DNA from: Candidatus Binataceae bacterium
GTDB lineage: Bacteria; Desulfobacterota; Binatia; Binatales; Binataceae
Length of the DNA: 64,000 nt
Reading direction: 5' to 3'
Assembly: GCA_035308025.1 (NCBI GenBank)
Contig: DATGHL010000038.1
Span: forward strand, 21,317-85,316
Positions 26,327 to 35,376 of this stretch are shown here, in pieces; the first letter of the stretch is position 1, and every line of letters starts with the position of its first letter. The notes under the pieces were generated by a model. That model was not told the DNA's origin, did no database searches, and saw nothing but the letters and a program-made list of their open reading frames with translations. The translations under genes and the position numbers were made by a program.

Positions 26327-27009
26327 GCCTGCGGCGACGTCATTCGAGGCCTGCTGTTGCGGCCGGCTTCACTCTGATCGAACTGATGCTGGCCGTCGCG
26401 ATCCTCGGCTTGATTATGGTGATGCTCGCGGGCTCGTTTCACGCGGTCGCAACCGGCAAGCTCCAGGGCGAGAACCGCCTCGTCACGGCGCAGCAGGGCC
26501 GCTCAGTGCTCTGGCAGATGAGCAACGAAATCCGCGGCGCGGTGCAAACCCAAAATGTCACGGCGAGCAATGTTTCTCTGATCGGCCAGGGCCGCATGCA
26601 GAACAATTCACCGCTCGACTCGATCAGCTTTTCGACTCTGGATCCCGGTCATCGCCGCTCGCTTGAAGGCTTTGGCGCAGAGGACACGGTCACTTACGCC
26701 ACCGCGCCGAATCCCAACCGTCGCGGCTTGTTCCTGCTGACGCGCACCCAGCTCAGCAGCCTCTTGACCACCGCGGGCGGTCTCACCGCCGCGAACGCGA
26801 CCGTCATTCTCGCCGACAATCTCCTGTCCCTGCATTTCAGTTATTTCGACGGCAATATCTGGGGCGAGTCCTGGAACTCGGAGAGCTTGCCGCCCGGCCG
26901 CCAAATCCCCGAGGCCGTCGCGATCGAACTCGCGCTCGCTTCCCCCAACGGCGCGCCGCTGCGGCTCTCGACCATGGTCACGTTGCCAATGGCATTTGCA
27001 CAATGGTGA
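26323..27009 (+). CDS. gspJ: Minor pseudopilin GspJ
   Basis: A 228-residue minor pseudopilin with the prepilin site AAG^FTLIELMLAVAILGLIMVML (G15, E20 at +5). The domain after the helix has the GspJ-like LWQMSNEIRGAVQ and LLSLHFSYFDG. It overlaps gspI by 4 bp and gspK by 7 bp, which indicates translational coupling. In the family GspJ joins GspI and GspK at the tip of the pseudopilus. Confidence 0.88.
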   Translation: MSLRRRHSRPAVAAGFTLIELMLAVAILGLIMVMLAGSFHAVATGKLQGENRLVTAQQGRSVLWQMSNEIRGAVQTQNVTASNVSLIGQGRMQNNSPLDSISFSTLDPGHRRSLEGFGAEDTVTYATAPNPNRRGLFLLTRTQLSSLLTTAGGLTAANATVILADNLLSLHFSYFDGNIWGESWNSESLPPGRQIPEAVAIELALASPNGAPLRLSTMVTLPMAFAQW

Positions 27010-27995
27010 CCGGGCGCAAACCTCGACGCGGCATCGCCCTGCTGGCGACGATGCTGGCCGTCGCCTTGATGACCCTGCTGGTGATGGATTTCACCACCAC
27101 GGCCGCCCTGGGTTATCGCAGTGCGGCGAATCAGGCTGACGAGCTGCGCGCCTATTATCTCGCGCGGTCGGGCGTCAATGTCGGCCTGGCCCTGCTCGTT
27201 CAGAATGCCCTCGCCAATCCTCCGCAGAATCAGGGCGGCGGCGGTGGGACCACCCAGCCGAAAGGACACGACAGCCTCGATCAGATTTGGGCCCAGCCCT
27301 TCCCACCCATTCCGGTCGAGGGCGGCGCGGTCTCGCTGGCGATTATCGATGAGGATCGCAAGATCAACCTGAACAAGCTGGTCGACAGCCAGACCGGACA
27401 GCCCAGCAAGCAAGTCGCGGAGGTTATCGCAACCCTGCTTGCCAATCTGAATTTGTCACCCGATTTGCTCCCGACCATGATCGACTGGCTCGACTCTGAC
27501 AGTATCGAGACTCCCGGCGGCGCTGAAGCCGATTTTTACCTGAGCCTCATCCCGCCCTACGAACCGCGCAACAGCGCCCTACCCACCATCTACGACCTGC
27601 GGATGCTCAAGGGCATGGACGACCAAACCTTCCTCATCCTCTCTCAATTCCTGACGGCGATGCCGACACCTAAGGGCGTCAACCTCAATACCGCGCCGCC
27701 CGAGGTGCTTTTGGCCTTGGCGCCAGCGCTTAAAATCGACGCGGTTACTATCAAGGACATCATCAACCAGCGTGCGCTCGTGCCCTTCGATCAACAGACC
27801 GATGTTACCAGGGTCATTCCTGAGGCCGGAAAACCTCCCGTGAGCAACCTGTTAACCACGACCAGCACTTACTTTACTATAACGGGTCAGGGGGATTTCG
27901 CCGGAGCCCGCAAGCGCGTGTACGCGACATTTAAACGCGCAGCAGCTCAGGGCGGCGGCGCTTCCTTCACATTATCGAACTGGCACGCGGACTGA
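27003..27995 (+). CDS. gspK: Minor pseudopilin GspK
   Basis: A 330-residue protein with the site RRG^IALLATMLAVALMTLLVMDFTTTAA. There is no Glu at +5 (Ala there), which is characteristic of GspK. The large globular domain includes a DRKINLNKL and an helix-hairpin-helix-like KGVNLNTAPPEVLLALAP, both typical. GspK caps the pseudopilus tip. A Gly/Gln-rich loop (NPPQNQGGGGGTTQ) is an oddity. Confidence 0.92.
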   Translation: MVTGRKPRRGIALLATMLAVALMTLLVMDFTTTAALGYRSAANQADELRAYYLARSGVNVGLALLVQNALANPPQNQGGGGGTTQPKGHDSLDQIWAQPFPPIPVEGGAVSLAIIDEDRKINLNKLVDSQTGQPSKQVAEVIATLLANLNLSPDLLPTMIDWLDSDSIETPGGAEADFYLSLIPPYEPRNSALPTIYDLRMLKGMDDQTFLILSQFLTAMPTPKGVNLNTAPPEVLLALAPALKIDAVTIKDIINQRALVPFDQQTDVTRVIPEAGKPPVSNLLTTTSTYFTITGQGDFAGARKRVYATFKRAAAQGGGASFTLSNWHAD

Positions 27996-28033
27996 ACGCC
28001 GGCACGACGGCGGGGAGACGGCGGGAAAAGCAC

Positions 28034-29491
28034 GTGGGGCAACGAATTCTGGCGCTCGAATTGAGCGGCGACCGCGTGCGCGCTGCGCTCGCCGAACGCT
28101 CCTACAAAGCCCTCGAACTGGTCGGCGTCTATGAGCAAGACCGCGCCGCCGACGAGCCTGACCTGGCCGGCGCGCTCGCGCGCATCGTCGCCGCCACCGG
28201 ACGGCCCGATATCGCGATCAGCGCGCTGCCGGGTGAGCTAGTCGCCAAGCGGCTTCTCACCCTGCCCTTCACCGACCGCCGCCGCCTCAACCAGGTAGTC
28301 CCCTTCGCCCTCGAGGAGCATCTCCCGTTCGCCGTCGACGACGCCGCGGTCGCCTTCGCCCGTGTCGGCCGCCAGGATGGCGCGAGTCTCGTGATCGCCG
28401 CTTTCGCACGCAAAGCAGAGCTCCATCGCCATCTCCAGCTGCTCGCCACTTCCGGACTCGATCCCAAGACCGTCACGCTCAGCACCCACGCCCTCGCCGG
28501 CCTGCTCGCGCGCGCGCGCAATGGCCGCGGCGGCACGCATCTGGTGTTGGAAATTGACGAGACCAGCACCTCAATGGTCTTGATCGACGAGGCCGGCACG
28601 CCGCGCTCGCTACGCACGGTGGGCCGCGGACTCGCACCGCCCGCCGGCGCGCGCACGCCGCCCAACATCGCCGCTCCGATGCTGACCGCGATCCGCCAGA
28701 CGCTGCTCGCCCACAGCTCCGATCAGGCGCCGCCGGACCTGGTGCTGGCAGGCTCGGCCGCGGCCACGCCCGAGCTGCGTGACGAACTCGCGAGCGCGCT
28801 CGAAGTTCCCATCCGCGACCTCGGCGATTTCGATTGTTCAGCGCTGATTCAAGGCGTCAGCAGTGAACCGGTGCGTTTCGCCGCCTGCCTCGCGATGCTG
28901 CTCGGCGAGGCCCCGGTGGCGCCGCTTGAGTTGCTCAACTTCCGCCAGCAGGACTTCGTCTTCCGCGGGCGCAGCGGCGCTTTGCGCCCCTTGCGTCTGA
29001 CTACCGGGCTGGCGATCGCCGCGCTCGCGATCGCCGCGATCCACGTCATCCTCGCGATGGCGGTCGACGCCCGCCAGTTGCATCTGTTGAATCGGCAGAT
29101 CGTCGCGGTTACTGCGCCCGCACTCGGCAATCCCGACGCGGCCACCGCGCGCGCCCAATTGCAGGCCAAAATCGCCGATATGAATCATCGCCTGCGCCTG
29201 CTCGGCGGCAACCTCGGCCATGGCTCGCCACTCGACGTCCTGCTCGAAATCTCGCGCGCTATTCCGCCTACGGTCGCGCTCCAGGCCGACACGCTGCAGG
29301 TTGACGATAGCGGCCTCAAACTCGGCGGTTCCGCCGACTCTTTCGCGACCGTCGATCTGATCAAGCGCGCGCTCGAGCGCAGCGGCAACTTCGGCGCGAT
29401 CCAGGTCGAGCACGCCGGCGCCGGCGCCAACGCCGGCAAAGTCGAGTTCCGCCTGAGCGCCGAACTCAAAGACACCGCGGGGCAGCAATGA
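28034..29491 (+). CDS. gspL: Type II secretion platform protein GspL
   Basis: A 485-residue protein whose N-terminal 330 residues have an actin-like/PilM fold pattern (RILALELSGDRVRAAL, DIAISALPGELVAKRLLTLPFTD, LVLEIDETSTSMVLID). One membrane helix follows at about residues 322-342 and a periplasmic ferredoxin-like domain comes last. GspL binds GspE in the cytoplasm and GspM in the membrane. The start is GTG 28034, 38 bp after gspK. It overlaps gspM by 4 bp. Confidence 0.9.
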   Translation: MGQRILALELSGDRVRAALAERSYKALELVGVYEQDRAADEPDLAGALARIVAATGRPDIAISALPGELVAKRLLTLPFTDRRRLNQVVPFALEEHLPFAVDDAAVAFARVGRQDGASLVIAAFARKAELHRHLQLLATSGLDPKTVTLSTHALAGLLARARNGRGGTHLVLEIDETSTSMVLIDEAGTPRSLRTVGRGLAPPAGARTPPNIAAPMLTAIRQTLLAHSSDQAPPDLVLAGSAAATPELRDELASALEVPIRDLGDFDCSALIQGVSSEPVRFAACLAMLLGEAPVAPLELLNFRQQDFVFRGRSGALRPLRLTTGLAIAALAIAAIHVILAMAVDARQLHLLNRQIVAVTAPALGNPDAATARAQLQAKIADMNHRLRLLGGNLGHGSPLDVLLEISRAIPPTVALQADTLQVDDSGLKLGGSADSFATVDLIKRALERSGNFGAIQVEHAGAGANAGKVEFRLSAELKDTAGQQ

Positions 29492-30180
29492 CGCTCGTCG
29501 AGCGCCTGCGCAATCTAACTTTCAAGCCGCCGGCTCTGCCGGTCGGTCTCCGCCGCCTTGCCGCGCGCGCCGCAGCCTTGACCCAGCCGCTGGAGCCGTG
29601 GTTCGAGCGCGCGCAGAAAGCGATCGCACCCCTGTGGGAAGCCGCGGCTACCTGGTTCGACAAGCGCGAGCCGCGCGAGAAATTACTTCTGCGCGTGCTC
29701 GGCGCGATCGTTGCCGTGCTCGTCCTCTACGGCTTCGTCTATTCGCCGATCGTCAATCTGCGCCAAAGCCTCGCCGACCGTGTCATCACCCGCCGGAACG
29801 ATCTCCTCGAGGTGCGGCGGCTGGTCGGCGTCTACGAGCGCCTGCAGGGCGAGCTTGCCGCCGCTCAGCATCGCACCGTCCCCAACGGACCCAACTTCTC
29901 GCTCTTCTCGGTCGTCGAGCAAAGCCTGACCAAAAGCGTCAACCGCGATCGCATCGTCTCGCTGACGCCCGCCGATCACGCCGTACCCGGCGGCTTTCGC
30001 CAGTACACCGTCGAAGTCAAACTCACTAACATCACGCTTCCCCAGGTGGTCGATAGCCTCTACGGCGTGCAGTCGCTCCCGATGCCCGTGACCGTCTCCA
30101 ACCTCCAGATCCGCCCGCACGCCAGCGACACGCATTCCTACGATGTCGACATGACCTGCATGGCCCTGGGCAAGGACTAA
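29488..30180 (+). CDS. gspM: Type II secretion platform protein GspM
   Basis: A 230-residue bitopic protein. A cytoplasmic segment of about 70 residues precedes one membrane helix (LLRVLGAIVAVLVLYGFVYSPI, about 71-92) and a periplasmic domain that starts with LRQSLADRVITRRNDLLEVR and ends with a ferredoxin-like beta pattern. The N-terminal extension is longer than in the enterobacterial protein. It is the last gene of the operon; gspN, gspC and gspD do not follow. Confidence 0.85.
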   Translation: MTLVERLRNLTFKPPALPVGLRRLAARAAALTQPLEPWFERAQKAIAPLWEAAATWFDKREPREKLLLRVLGAIVAVLVLYGFVYSPIVNLRQSLADRVITRRNDLLEVRRLVGVYERLQGELAAAQHRTVPNGPNFSLFSVVEQSLTKSVNRDRIVSLTPADHAVPGGFRQYTVEVKLTNITLPQVVDSLYGVQSLPMPVTVSNLQIRPHASDTHSYDVDMTCMALGKD

Positions 30181-30183
30181 ACA

Positions 30184-30230
30184 CTGGCGGAGCGCGACTG
30201 CCGCGCGGAGCGAGACGATTCCGCGACCTC
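30184..30230 (+). repeat. GC hairpin related to dispersed repeat copy C
   Basis: Contains GGCGGAGCGCGACTGCCGCG, which differs from the start of copy C at about 21213 by one base in this stretch, and forms the GCGCG/CGCGC hairpin. It falls between the convergent gspM and the flavoprotein gene and might help end transcription, though no T-run follows. Confidence 0.6.
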
Positions 30231-30282
30231 GCGCGGAGCATCCACGGATTCTTCCTCACGCCGCCGGCTCGGCCTTGGAATC

Positions 30283-31470
30283 CTAAAGGCGGCGGGCGAG
30301 GCGGCGGGCGGTAAAGCCCGCGCCGCAGGCGAAGCGCATCAGCGGGCCGAAACTGTTAGCGGCAGCGATCCCGATCATAAATAGACCGGGGACGCTGGTT
30401 TCAAAATTCGGGTTGAGGATCGGCGCGCCATGCGCGTGGCGAATCCGGCGCCGCAAGGGCGTCTTGATGAAAGTCAAACGGTCCAAGTCAACCCGGTAGC
30501 CGGTCGCACCAATGACATGGTCAACGGTGATCGAGGTGGTCCGGGCGCTTTGATCTTCGATCTCCAGATGCACTTTGCTGTCCACAAGCTTCAATCCGCT
30601 GACGGTCGAACCGGTCAGCAGCGGGAAGCGGCCGATAACGCGGTCCTTCATGAACCATCCCGGGGCCGGACCGAGATGACGCTCGACGACGCGGGTACGT
30701 AAATCGGCGGGTGCCCGATGGAAGATCAGAGGCGCGTAGGTGCATAGCCATGATCGCCATCCGATGCCGAGGCCTGAGCGCGGCTCGAGCAGCCGGCGCA
30801 TAAGCGAACGCGGACCACCGGGAGGTTCATGGAAGGCCAGCGCCGGCCGGCGCGTAATCAAGGTGACCTCGGCGGCGCCCCCTTCGTGAAGCAACGCCGC
30901 AAGATCGACCGCGGAGGCGCCGCCGCCAATCACCGCTACCCGGCGATGCTTGAATTCGGACAAGCCGCCGTGCGCGGAACTGTGAGACACCAATTCGGCG
31001 GGGTGACCGGATAGCAGGGGAGGCAGCCAGCCAAAATGGCTGATACCTGCCGCCACCACCACGCGGCGCGCAAAGAAGGTCTCGCGATTCGCCGTGGTCA
31101 GCTCAAATCCGTCAGCGGCACTGGTGATGGCGTCGACGCGTGAGGGATCGAGGTCAGGAACAAACTGCTGCTGGAAGGCGAGCCCATAGGCGACGAAGGT
31201 TGCGAGCGGCACCGGCAGGCCGACGTCCTGATAGGGCAGACCGCGATCAGCGCAATAGCGGCGCAGGGTCATCGAACTTTGCGGATCGTAGAGGTTCGAG
31301 GCGAAACCTTCGGATTTGAGCAGCATGCCGCTGGGCATCTGGCCGCGCCAGACCTGCATCGGCTCGCCAAATACGCGCAGCGAGATGCCGCGGGCGCGGA
31401 GATGGGCAGCAAGGGATAAGCCGTAAGGCCCGGCGCCGACGATTGCTACTTCGCTGTGACGAGCCGGCAT
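30283..31470 (-). CDS. FAD/NAD(P)-binding oxidoreductase (flavin monooxygenase-like)
   Basis: A 395-residue flavoprotein with two Rossmann folds. The FAD loop is VAIVGAGPYGLSLAAHL (8-24), the NAD(P) loop is VAVIGGGASAVDLAALL (about 172-188), and an ATGYRVDLDRL motif plus PGLFMIGIAAANSFGPLMRF close the FAD site. The pattern fits the class B monooxygenase / lysine N-hydroxylase-like group. It lies 21 bp downstream of the ATP-grasp gene on the same strand and is almost certainly co-transcribed with it. The substrate is unknown. Confidence 0.82.
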   Translation of the reverse strand: MPARHSEVAIVGAGPYGLSLAAHLRARGISLRVFGEPMQVWRGQMPSGMLLKSEGFASNLYDPQSSMTLRRYCADRGLPYQDVGLPVPLATFVAYGLAFQQQFVPDLDPSRVDAITSAADGFELTTANRETFFARRVVVAAGISHFGWLPPLLSGHPAELVSHSSAHGGLSEFKHRRVAVIGGGASAVDLAALLHEGGAAEVTLITRRPALAFHEPPGGPRSLMRRLLEPRSGLGIGWRSWLCTYAPLIFHRAPADLRTRVVERHLGPAPGWFMKDRVIGRFPLLTGSTVSGLKLVDSKVHLEIEDQSARTTSITVDHVIGATGYRVDLDRLTFIKTPLRRRIRHAHGAPILNPNFETSVPGLFMIGIAAANSFGPLMRFACGAGFTARRLARRL

Positions 31471-31491
31471 ACGAGGGGGTCGGGCACCTTG

Positions 31492-32949
31492 CTAGCCCTC
31501 GACGACATGATCGGGGCGCGAACCCTCTTCCGGCCGCGCAAACTTGACCGCCTGCCGGCGATTCCGCTTGCTCAGCCACCGCAGCGGCGCCTGGCGAGTG
31601 GCGCGTTCGCGAGGGCGCAGCATCAATCCGAGGTCGACCTGGCCCAACTCCGGCACACGTTCCGGATTGAGGCCGCGCAACAGGCGGTACAGACGCATCA
31701 CAAGGCGCCGATCGGACCATGAGCTGCGGAGCAGCTCATGGATGAGAGCCGGTTCGCTCCAGGGAATGTCATGTTGAACCAATTTCAGATAGGGGCTGTC
31801 GGGATTCCAAGCCGCCGCCTGTGGGAAAAACCCTACGAGGTCGCCTTCGATCGCCGGTTCGGGCAGTGGCGCCGTCCGCAGACCCAAGCCGCGGCAGAGG
31901 ATGCCGACTAAATCACCCTGGGCCGGGAGAATCAGGTGGCCAAGCTGGGTACATCGCGGATTCAATTCGATCAGAAATGCCGAGCCCGTAGCTTCCTCGA
32001 GAATGAAGTCCAGACCGTGGAAGCCGGAAAGGCGCAGCCGCGCGGTCACGCGCCGCGCCGCTTCGGCTATTTCCGGATGGTCGATTAGCCGGACGATGGT
32101 TGCAGAGCCAGTCGGCCCTTGGGAAGCGATCACTTCTGTCGTGACCAAGCCGAGTAATTCGCCCTGCCAGCAAGCAAGCATCGCGTTGGCCGGCCGGCCC
32201 GGGATAAATCTTTGCAGCGAAACGACCGGCCTTGAGGCTGACTTTCGCGCCCATAAGGCGAGTGGGTCGCCGTTGATCAAGTATCGCTTCCAAGCGGTTC
32301 CGGGCCACTGGGGCTTTAATAACGCGCGGATGCTGCTGACGGCTTCGTCGGCGGACGTGACAATTTTTACTCCGGTGCCGCCCCAGGTGCCGTCAAGTTT
32401 GACGACCGCAGGCCGGAGCGGAGTGATCTGCCAAGCGGCGACGTCGGCGGCCGAAAAAATCCTGCAGGTATCAGGTGATTGCAGTCCCAATTCGCGCGCG
32501 ACGCGCATAAAGTCGACGCGGCTCCGAATCGATTCATAAGCCGAGGGGTCACCGAGCGAGGCTTCGATAAGCGGGCGGAAGCTAGGGTATCGTTCAAAGG
32601 CCTCGTGCAGCTGCCAAACTGCGCGGTCATCGCAAGGAACAATAAGATCTGGGCGCAGGGCGGCGATGGCGCGCGCCAGAGACTGACCAGAGTCAAACGC
32701 CCGATATCGATAGAGCGATCCAATGCCGGAGACCCGGTTCAACAGGTGGCCGCGAGGACACAAAGCCGCGACGGAACATCCGTGTTGGATAAGTCGGATA
32801 GCAAGTCGGGCGGAGAGCGGCCACCAAGTCGTCGCGGTAATTAGAACGGAAAAAGGGCGGCGTCTATCGCTTCGGCCCATGGCCGCCAAAGACGTTCCGA
32901 ATGCGGCGCTTATGGTCTGAGAGCTTACCATCTGGAGTGCAGATGTCAT
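31492..32949 (-). CDS. ATP-grasp ligase of unknown substrate
   Basis: A 485-residue protein. The N-terminal part resembles a pre-ATP-grasp domain (FSVLITATTWWPLSARLAIRL), the central part holds AVVKLDGTWGGTGVKIV as the ATP loop, and the metal-binding end is GLDFILEE...FLIELNPRCTQLGHL with the Glu-x-Asn pair expected of carboxylate-amine or -thiol ligases. The C-terminal 120 residues are not recognised and become Arg-rich. ATG 32949, 32931 and 32880 are all possible; homology begins near the last one. Together with the flavoprotein it forms a two-gene unit that may make or modify a small molecule or peptide. Confidence 0.78.
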   Translation of the reverse strand: MTSALQMVSSQTISAAFGTSLAAMGRSDRRRPFSVLITATTWWPLSARLAIRLIQHGCSVAALCPRGHLLNRVSGIGSLYRYRAFDSGQSLARAIAALRPDLIVPCDDRAVWQLHEAFERYPSFRPLIEASLGDPSAYESIRSRVDFMRVARELGLQSPDTCRIFSAADVAAWQITPLRPAVVKLDGTWGGTGVKIVTSADEAVSSIRALLKPQWPGTAWKRYLINGDPLALWARKSASRPVVSLQRFIPGRPANAMLACWQGELLGLVTTEVIASQGPTGSATIVRLIDHPEIAEAARRVTARLRLSGFHGLDFILEEATGSAFLIELNPRCTQLGHLILPAQGDLVGILCRGLGLRTAPLPEPAIEGDLVGFFPQAAAWNPDSPYLKLVQHDIPWSEPALIHELLRSSWSDRRLVMRLYRLLRGLNPERVPELGQVDLGLMLRPRERATRQAPLRWLSKRNRRQAVKFARPEEGSRPDHVVEG

Positions 32950-33274
32950 GCAGTATTCAGCTTTTACATCTTTTGTGTCAATATGTAGCGTAGAATTGAT
33001 CTCGAATTGATATCCAGGATATCGAGTTTTTTCTTGGGTCGCTTAGCAAGGACCGAAACAGAACGCGAAAGACGCAGATTCATCATCACCAAGTTCCTCA
33101 CGATGACCGGTGGGCTGCGACGCGGGAAGGAAAGTAACCAGCACCCGCCGCGCGGCAACCGCGCTCCTGTGCCAGACGCGGAAGCGAGGGCGCTGTTCGC
33201 CGATTCGTCGGTCCTAGGGACGTTTGGCACAGATGGGTCGCTATCTCCTGACGTTTGAGATAAACAAATTCTGA
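32950..33274. other. 325-bp intergenic region, divergent promoters expected
   Basis: The space between the divergent ATP-grasp and cytochrome genes. The part nearest the ATP-grasp gene is AT-rich (about 32945-33040) and holds a palindrome, GATATCCAGGATATC (33009-33023), followed by GAG and a T-run (33027-33032). On the plus strand this resembles an intrinsic terminator, but no plus-strand gene ends here, so it may equally be an operator. Short open frames on both strands lack any recognisable protein. No clear -35/-10 pair is evident. Confidence 0.5.
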
Positions 33275-33793
33275 ATGTCGTTACGTTTGGGATGGTTTGT
33301 TCTTGGTAGCGTCGCAACCACTCTGGCATTTGTAGTCGGCGCATACGTGTTCGTGAAATCCGGCGGAGTTTCGATGGAAACCACCGCGCAGCCGCTTCCA
33401 CTCGAGGCGACTTTGGCCCACATGGCATTGAGCGCGAGCATCGGGGATGCGGCCGCACAAAGGAATCCTCTTCCATTCAACGACGCCAACATGACCGCGG
33501 GTGCGCATATTTTCAAAGAACGCTGTGCGTTCTGCCACGGTCTTCCGCAGGAGCCGCCCACTGACGCGTCGCGAGGGATGTTTCCCAAGCCGCCGCAGTT
33601 ATTCGAGCAAGACCAGATGGTGACGGCCGATTCCGAGGGGGTCACTTGTTGGAAGGTGACACACGGAATTCGGCTATCCGGCATGCCCGGATTCCGCAGC
33701 GTCTTGTCCGACACGCAGCGGTGGCAGGTGACGATGCTGGTAGCGCACGCCCACCAGCGCTCACCTGCAGTACGGGCCGCGCTCAGCCCTTGA
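33275..33793 (+). CDS. Membrane-anchored class I cytochrome c
   Basis: A 172-residue protein with an uncleaved signal-anchor helix (about residues 5-27) and one heme c site, CAFCH (C84, C87, H88). M137 in IRLSGMPGF is the probable sixth ligand. The domain is periplasmic, with the spacing of small mono-heme cytochromes that hand electrons to oxidases or dehydrogenases. No oxidase or dehydrogenase gene is adjacent, so the partner is unknown. Confidence 0.85.
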   Translation: MSLRLGWFVLGSVATTLAFVVGAYVFVKSGGVSMETTAQPLPLEATLAHMALSASIGDAAAQRNPLPFNDANMTAGAHIFKERCAFCHGLPQEPPTDASRGMFPKPPQLFEQDQMVTADSEGVTCWKVTHGIRLSGMPGFRSVLSDTQRWQVTMLVAHAHQRSPAVRAALSP

Positions 33794-33946
33794 CTTGCAG
33801 CACGAGGTCAAACCTGTCGCGATACCCGGCCGAGTCAGATCGCCGAGGTTTATAACGCTGCTTGAAGGTTATTCCGCTGTTTGATCGCCGGCGCCGTAGA
33901 CTTCCCATACTTGACTTAAAGGCTCTTGCACGACAGAGCTAACCGG

Positions 33947-35374
33947 ATGGCGTTTTCTCTAAATCCTGAGACGCGCAAGGGCGCCAAAGACAATATTGCA
34001 ACTCGGTCCGCGATTGAATTGACGACCAAACTCCCGCGCGTCGTCACGCCGATTCCGGGGCCGAATTCGCGCGCGATTTTCGACCGCGAGCAGCGTTATC
34101 TTGCGCCCGGACGCCAGCGCATCTCGTCGCTGGCCGGCCTCGCCTTCGACCACGGTGTCGGCGCGACCCTGATCGACGCCGACGGCAATGTTTTTCTGGA
34201 TTTCTTTGCCGGCGTCGCGGTGGCGAGCCTTGGCCATGCCCATCCTGCGATGAGCACCGCGATCGCGCGGCAATCAGCGCGCTTGACCGTCGGCACCTTT
34301 GCCACGGCCGAACGCGCCGAGGCCCTCGAGCTGCTCACGGAGGCGGCGCCCGCCGTCCTCCGCCGCGCACATCTGTACAGCGGCGGCTCGGAGGCGGTCG
34401 AAGCCGCGCTCAGGCTCGCGCGCTCAGCGACCAAAAAGCATGAGGTCGTCAGTTTCTGGGGCGGCTTTCATGGCAAGACCGGCGGCGTCCTCGGACTTAT
34501 CGGTGACGAGTCGAAGCAGGGCTACGGCCCGCTGCCCGGCGGCCAGCACGCCGTGCCCTACGCCGATTGCTATCACTGCCCCTTCAAGTTGCAACATCCG
34601 TCGTGCGGGCTCTACTGCGTCGATTTCGCGCGTCAGCAGATAAAAAACGCCTCTGCCGGCGCAATCGCGGCGATCATCGCCGAGCCGATGCAGGGCACGG
34701 CCGGTAACGTAATTCCCCCGGACGACTGGCTGCCTGCGGTCAAAACCGTCGCCGAAGAAAACGGCGCGATGCTGATCGCGGACGAGATGATCACCGGCTT
34801 CGGCCGCACTGGTAAGATGTGGGGCGTTGAGCATAGCGGCGCCGCAGCCGACATCATGACGGTCGGCAAAGGGATGGGCGCGGGCTTCCCGGTCTCCGGC
34901 GTGCTCATGGGCGAGGCGATCAGCCGCGCCGAGCCCTTCGCGAAGCCGAGTGCCTCGTCGTCGAGTTACGGCGGAAATCCACTCGCCGCGGTCGCCGTCG
35001 CCGAAACCTTGAAAGCGCTCAAACGCGAAAAGCTCGTCGAAAATTCGCGCGAGATCGGCGCGATTCTCCTGAGCCGCCTGCTCGGCCTCAAGGAGAAGTA
35101 CCCATTCGTCGGCGACGTGCGCGGCCGTGGCCTGCTAATCGGGATGGACCTCGTGAACGATCGCGAAACCCGCCAGCCGCTCGGCCGCAAGGTCATGGAG
35201 CTGATTTTTCAGGAGGCGCTCAAGCGCGGGCTCCTGATGATGAGCTATTTCCCGCGCATCAGGATTAATCCGCCATTGGTCATCACGCGCGCACAGGCCG
35301 AGTGCGGCGCCGAGATCCTCGACGAGGTCTTCGGCTGGGTTCAAGCTAACGTTGATTGGCGCGCGGAGAACTAG
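33947..35374 (+). CDS. Class III PLP-dependent aminotransferase
   Basis: A 475-residue aspartate-aminotransferase-fold enzyme of subgroup II (ornithine/acetylornithine/GABA type). It shows LYSGGSEAVEAALRLAR, FWGGFHGKTGG, IAEPMQGTAGN, LIADEMITGFGRTGKMW and the PLP lysine in MTVGKGMGAGFPVSG. An unusual Cys cluster, YADCYHCPFKLQHPSCGLYC, lies before the cofactor region and may bind metal. ATG 33947 is preferred over 33926. It lies 2.7 kb upstream of the hopanoid locus. Class III enzymes such as HpnO form aminobacteriohopanetriol, so HpnO is a possibility, but the assignment is not secure. Confidence 0.85.
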   Translation: MAFSLNPETRKGAKDNIATRSAIELTTKLPRVVTPIPGPNSRAIFDREQRYLAPGRQRISSLAGLAFDHGVGATLIDADGNVFLDFFAGVAVASLGHAHPAMSTAIARQSARLTVGTFATAERAEALELLTEAAPAVLRRAHLYSGGSEAVEAALRLARSATKKHEVVSFWGGFHGKTGGVLGLIGDESKQGYGPLPGGQHAVPYADCYHCPFKLQHPSCGLYCVDFARQQIKNASAGAIAAIIAEPMQGTAGNVIPPDDWLPAVKTVAEENGAMLIADEMITGFGRTGKMWGVEHSGAAADIMTVGKGMGAGFPVSGVLMGEAISRAEPFAKPSASSSSYGGNPLAAVAVAETLKALKREKLVENSREIGAILLSRLLGLKEKYPFVGDVRGRGLLIGMDLVNDRETRQPLGRKVMELIFQEALKRGLLMMSYFPRIRINPPLVITRAQAECGAEILDEVFGWVQANVDWRAEN

Positions 35375-35376
35375 AG

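Noticed and set aside
33009..33032. Palindrome plus T-run as a rho-independent terminator
   Set aside because: No gene on the plus strand ends near it, so I describe it as a structure in the gap but do not call a terminator.
32964..33476. Minus-strand frame of 170 codons in the ATP-grasp/cytochrome gap, and a plus frame of 83 codons at 33007-33258
   Set aside because: The first overlaps the cytochrome gene in antisense, the second lacks a family or a good ribosome site. I treat the gap as non-coding.
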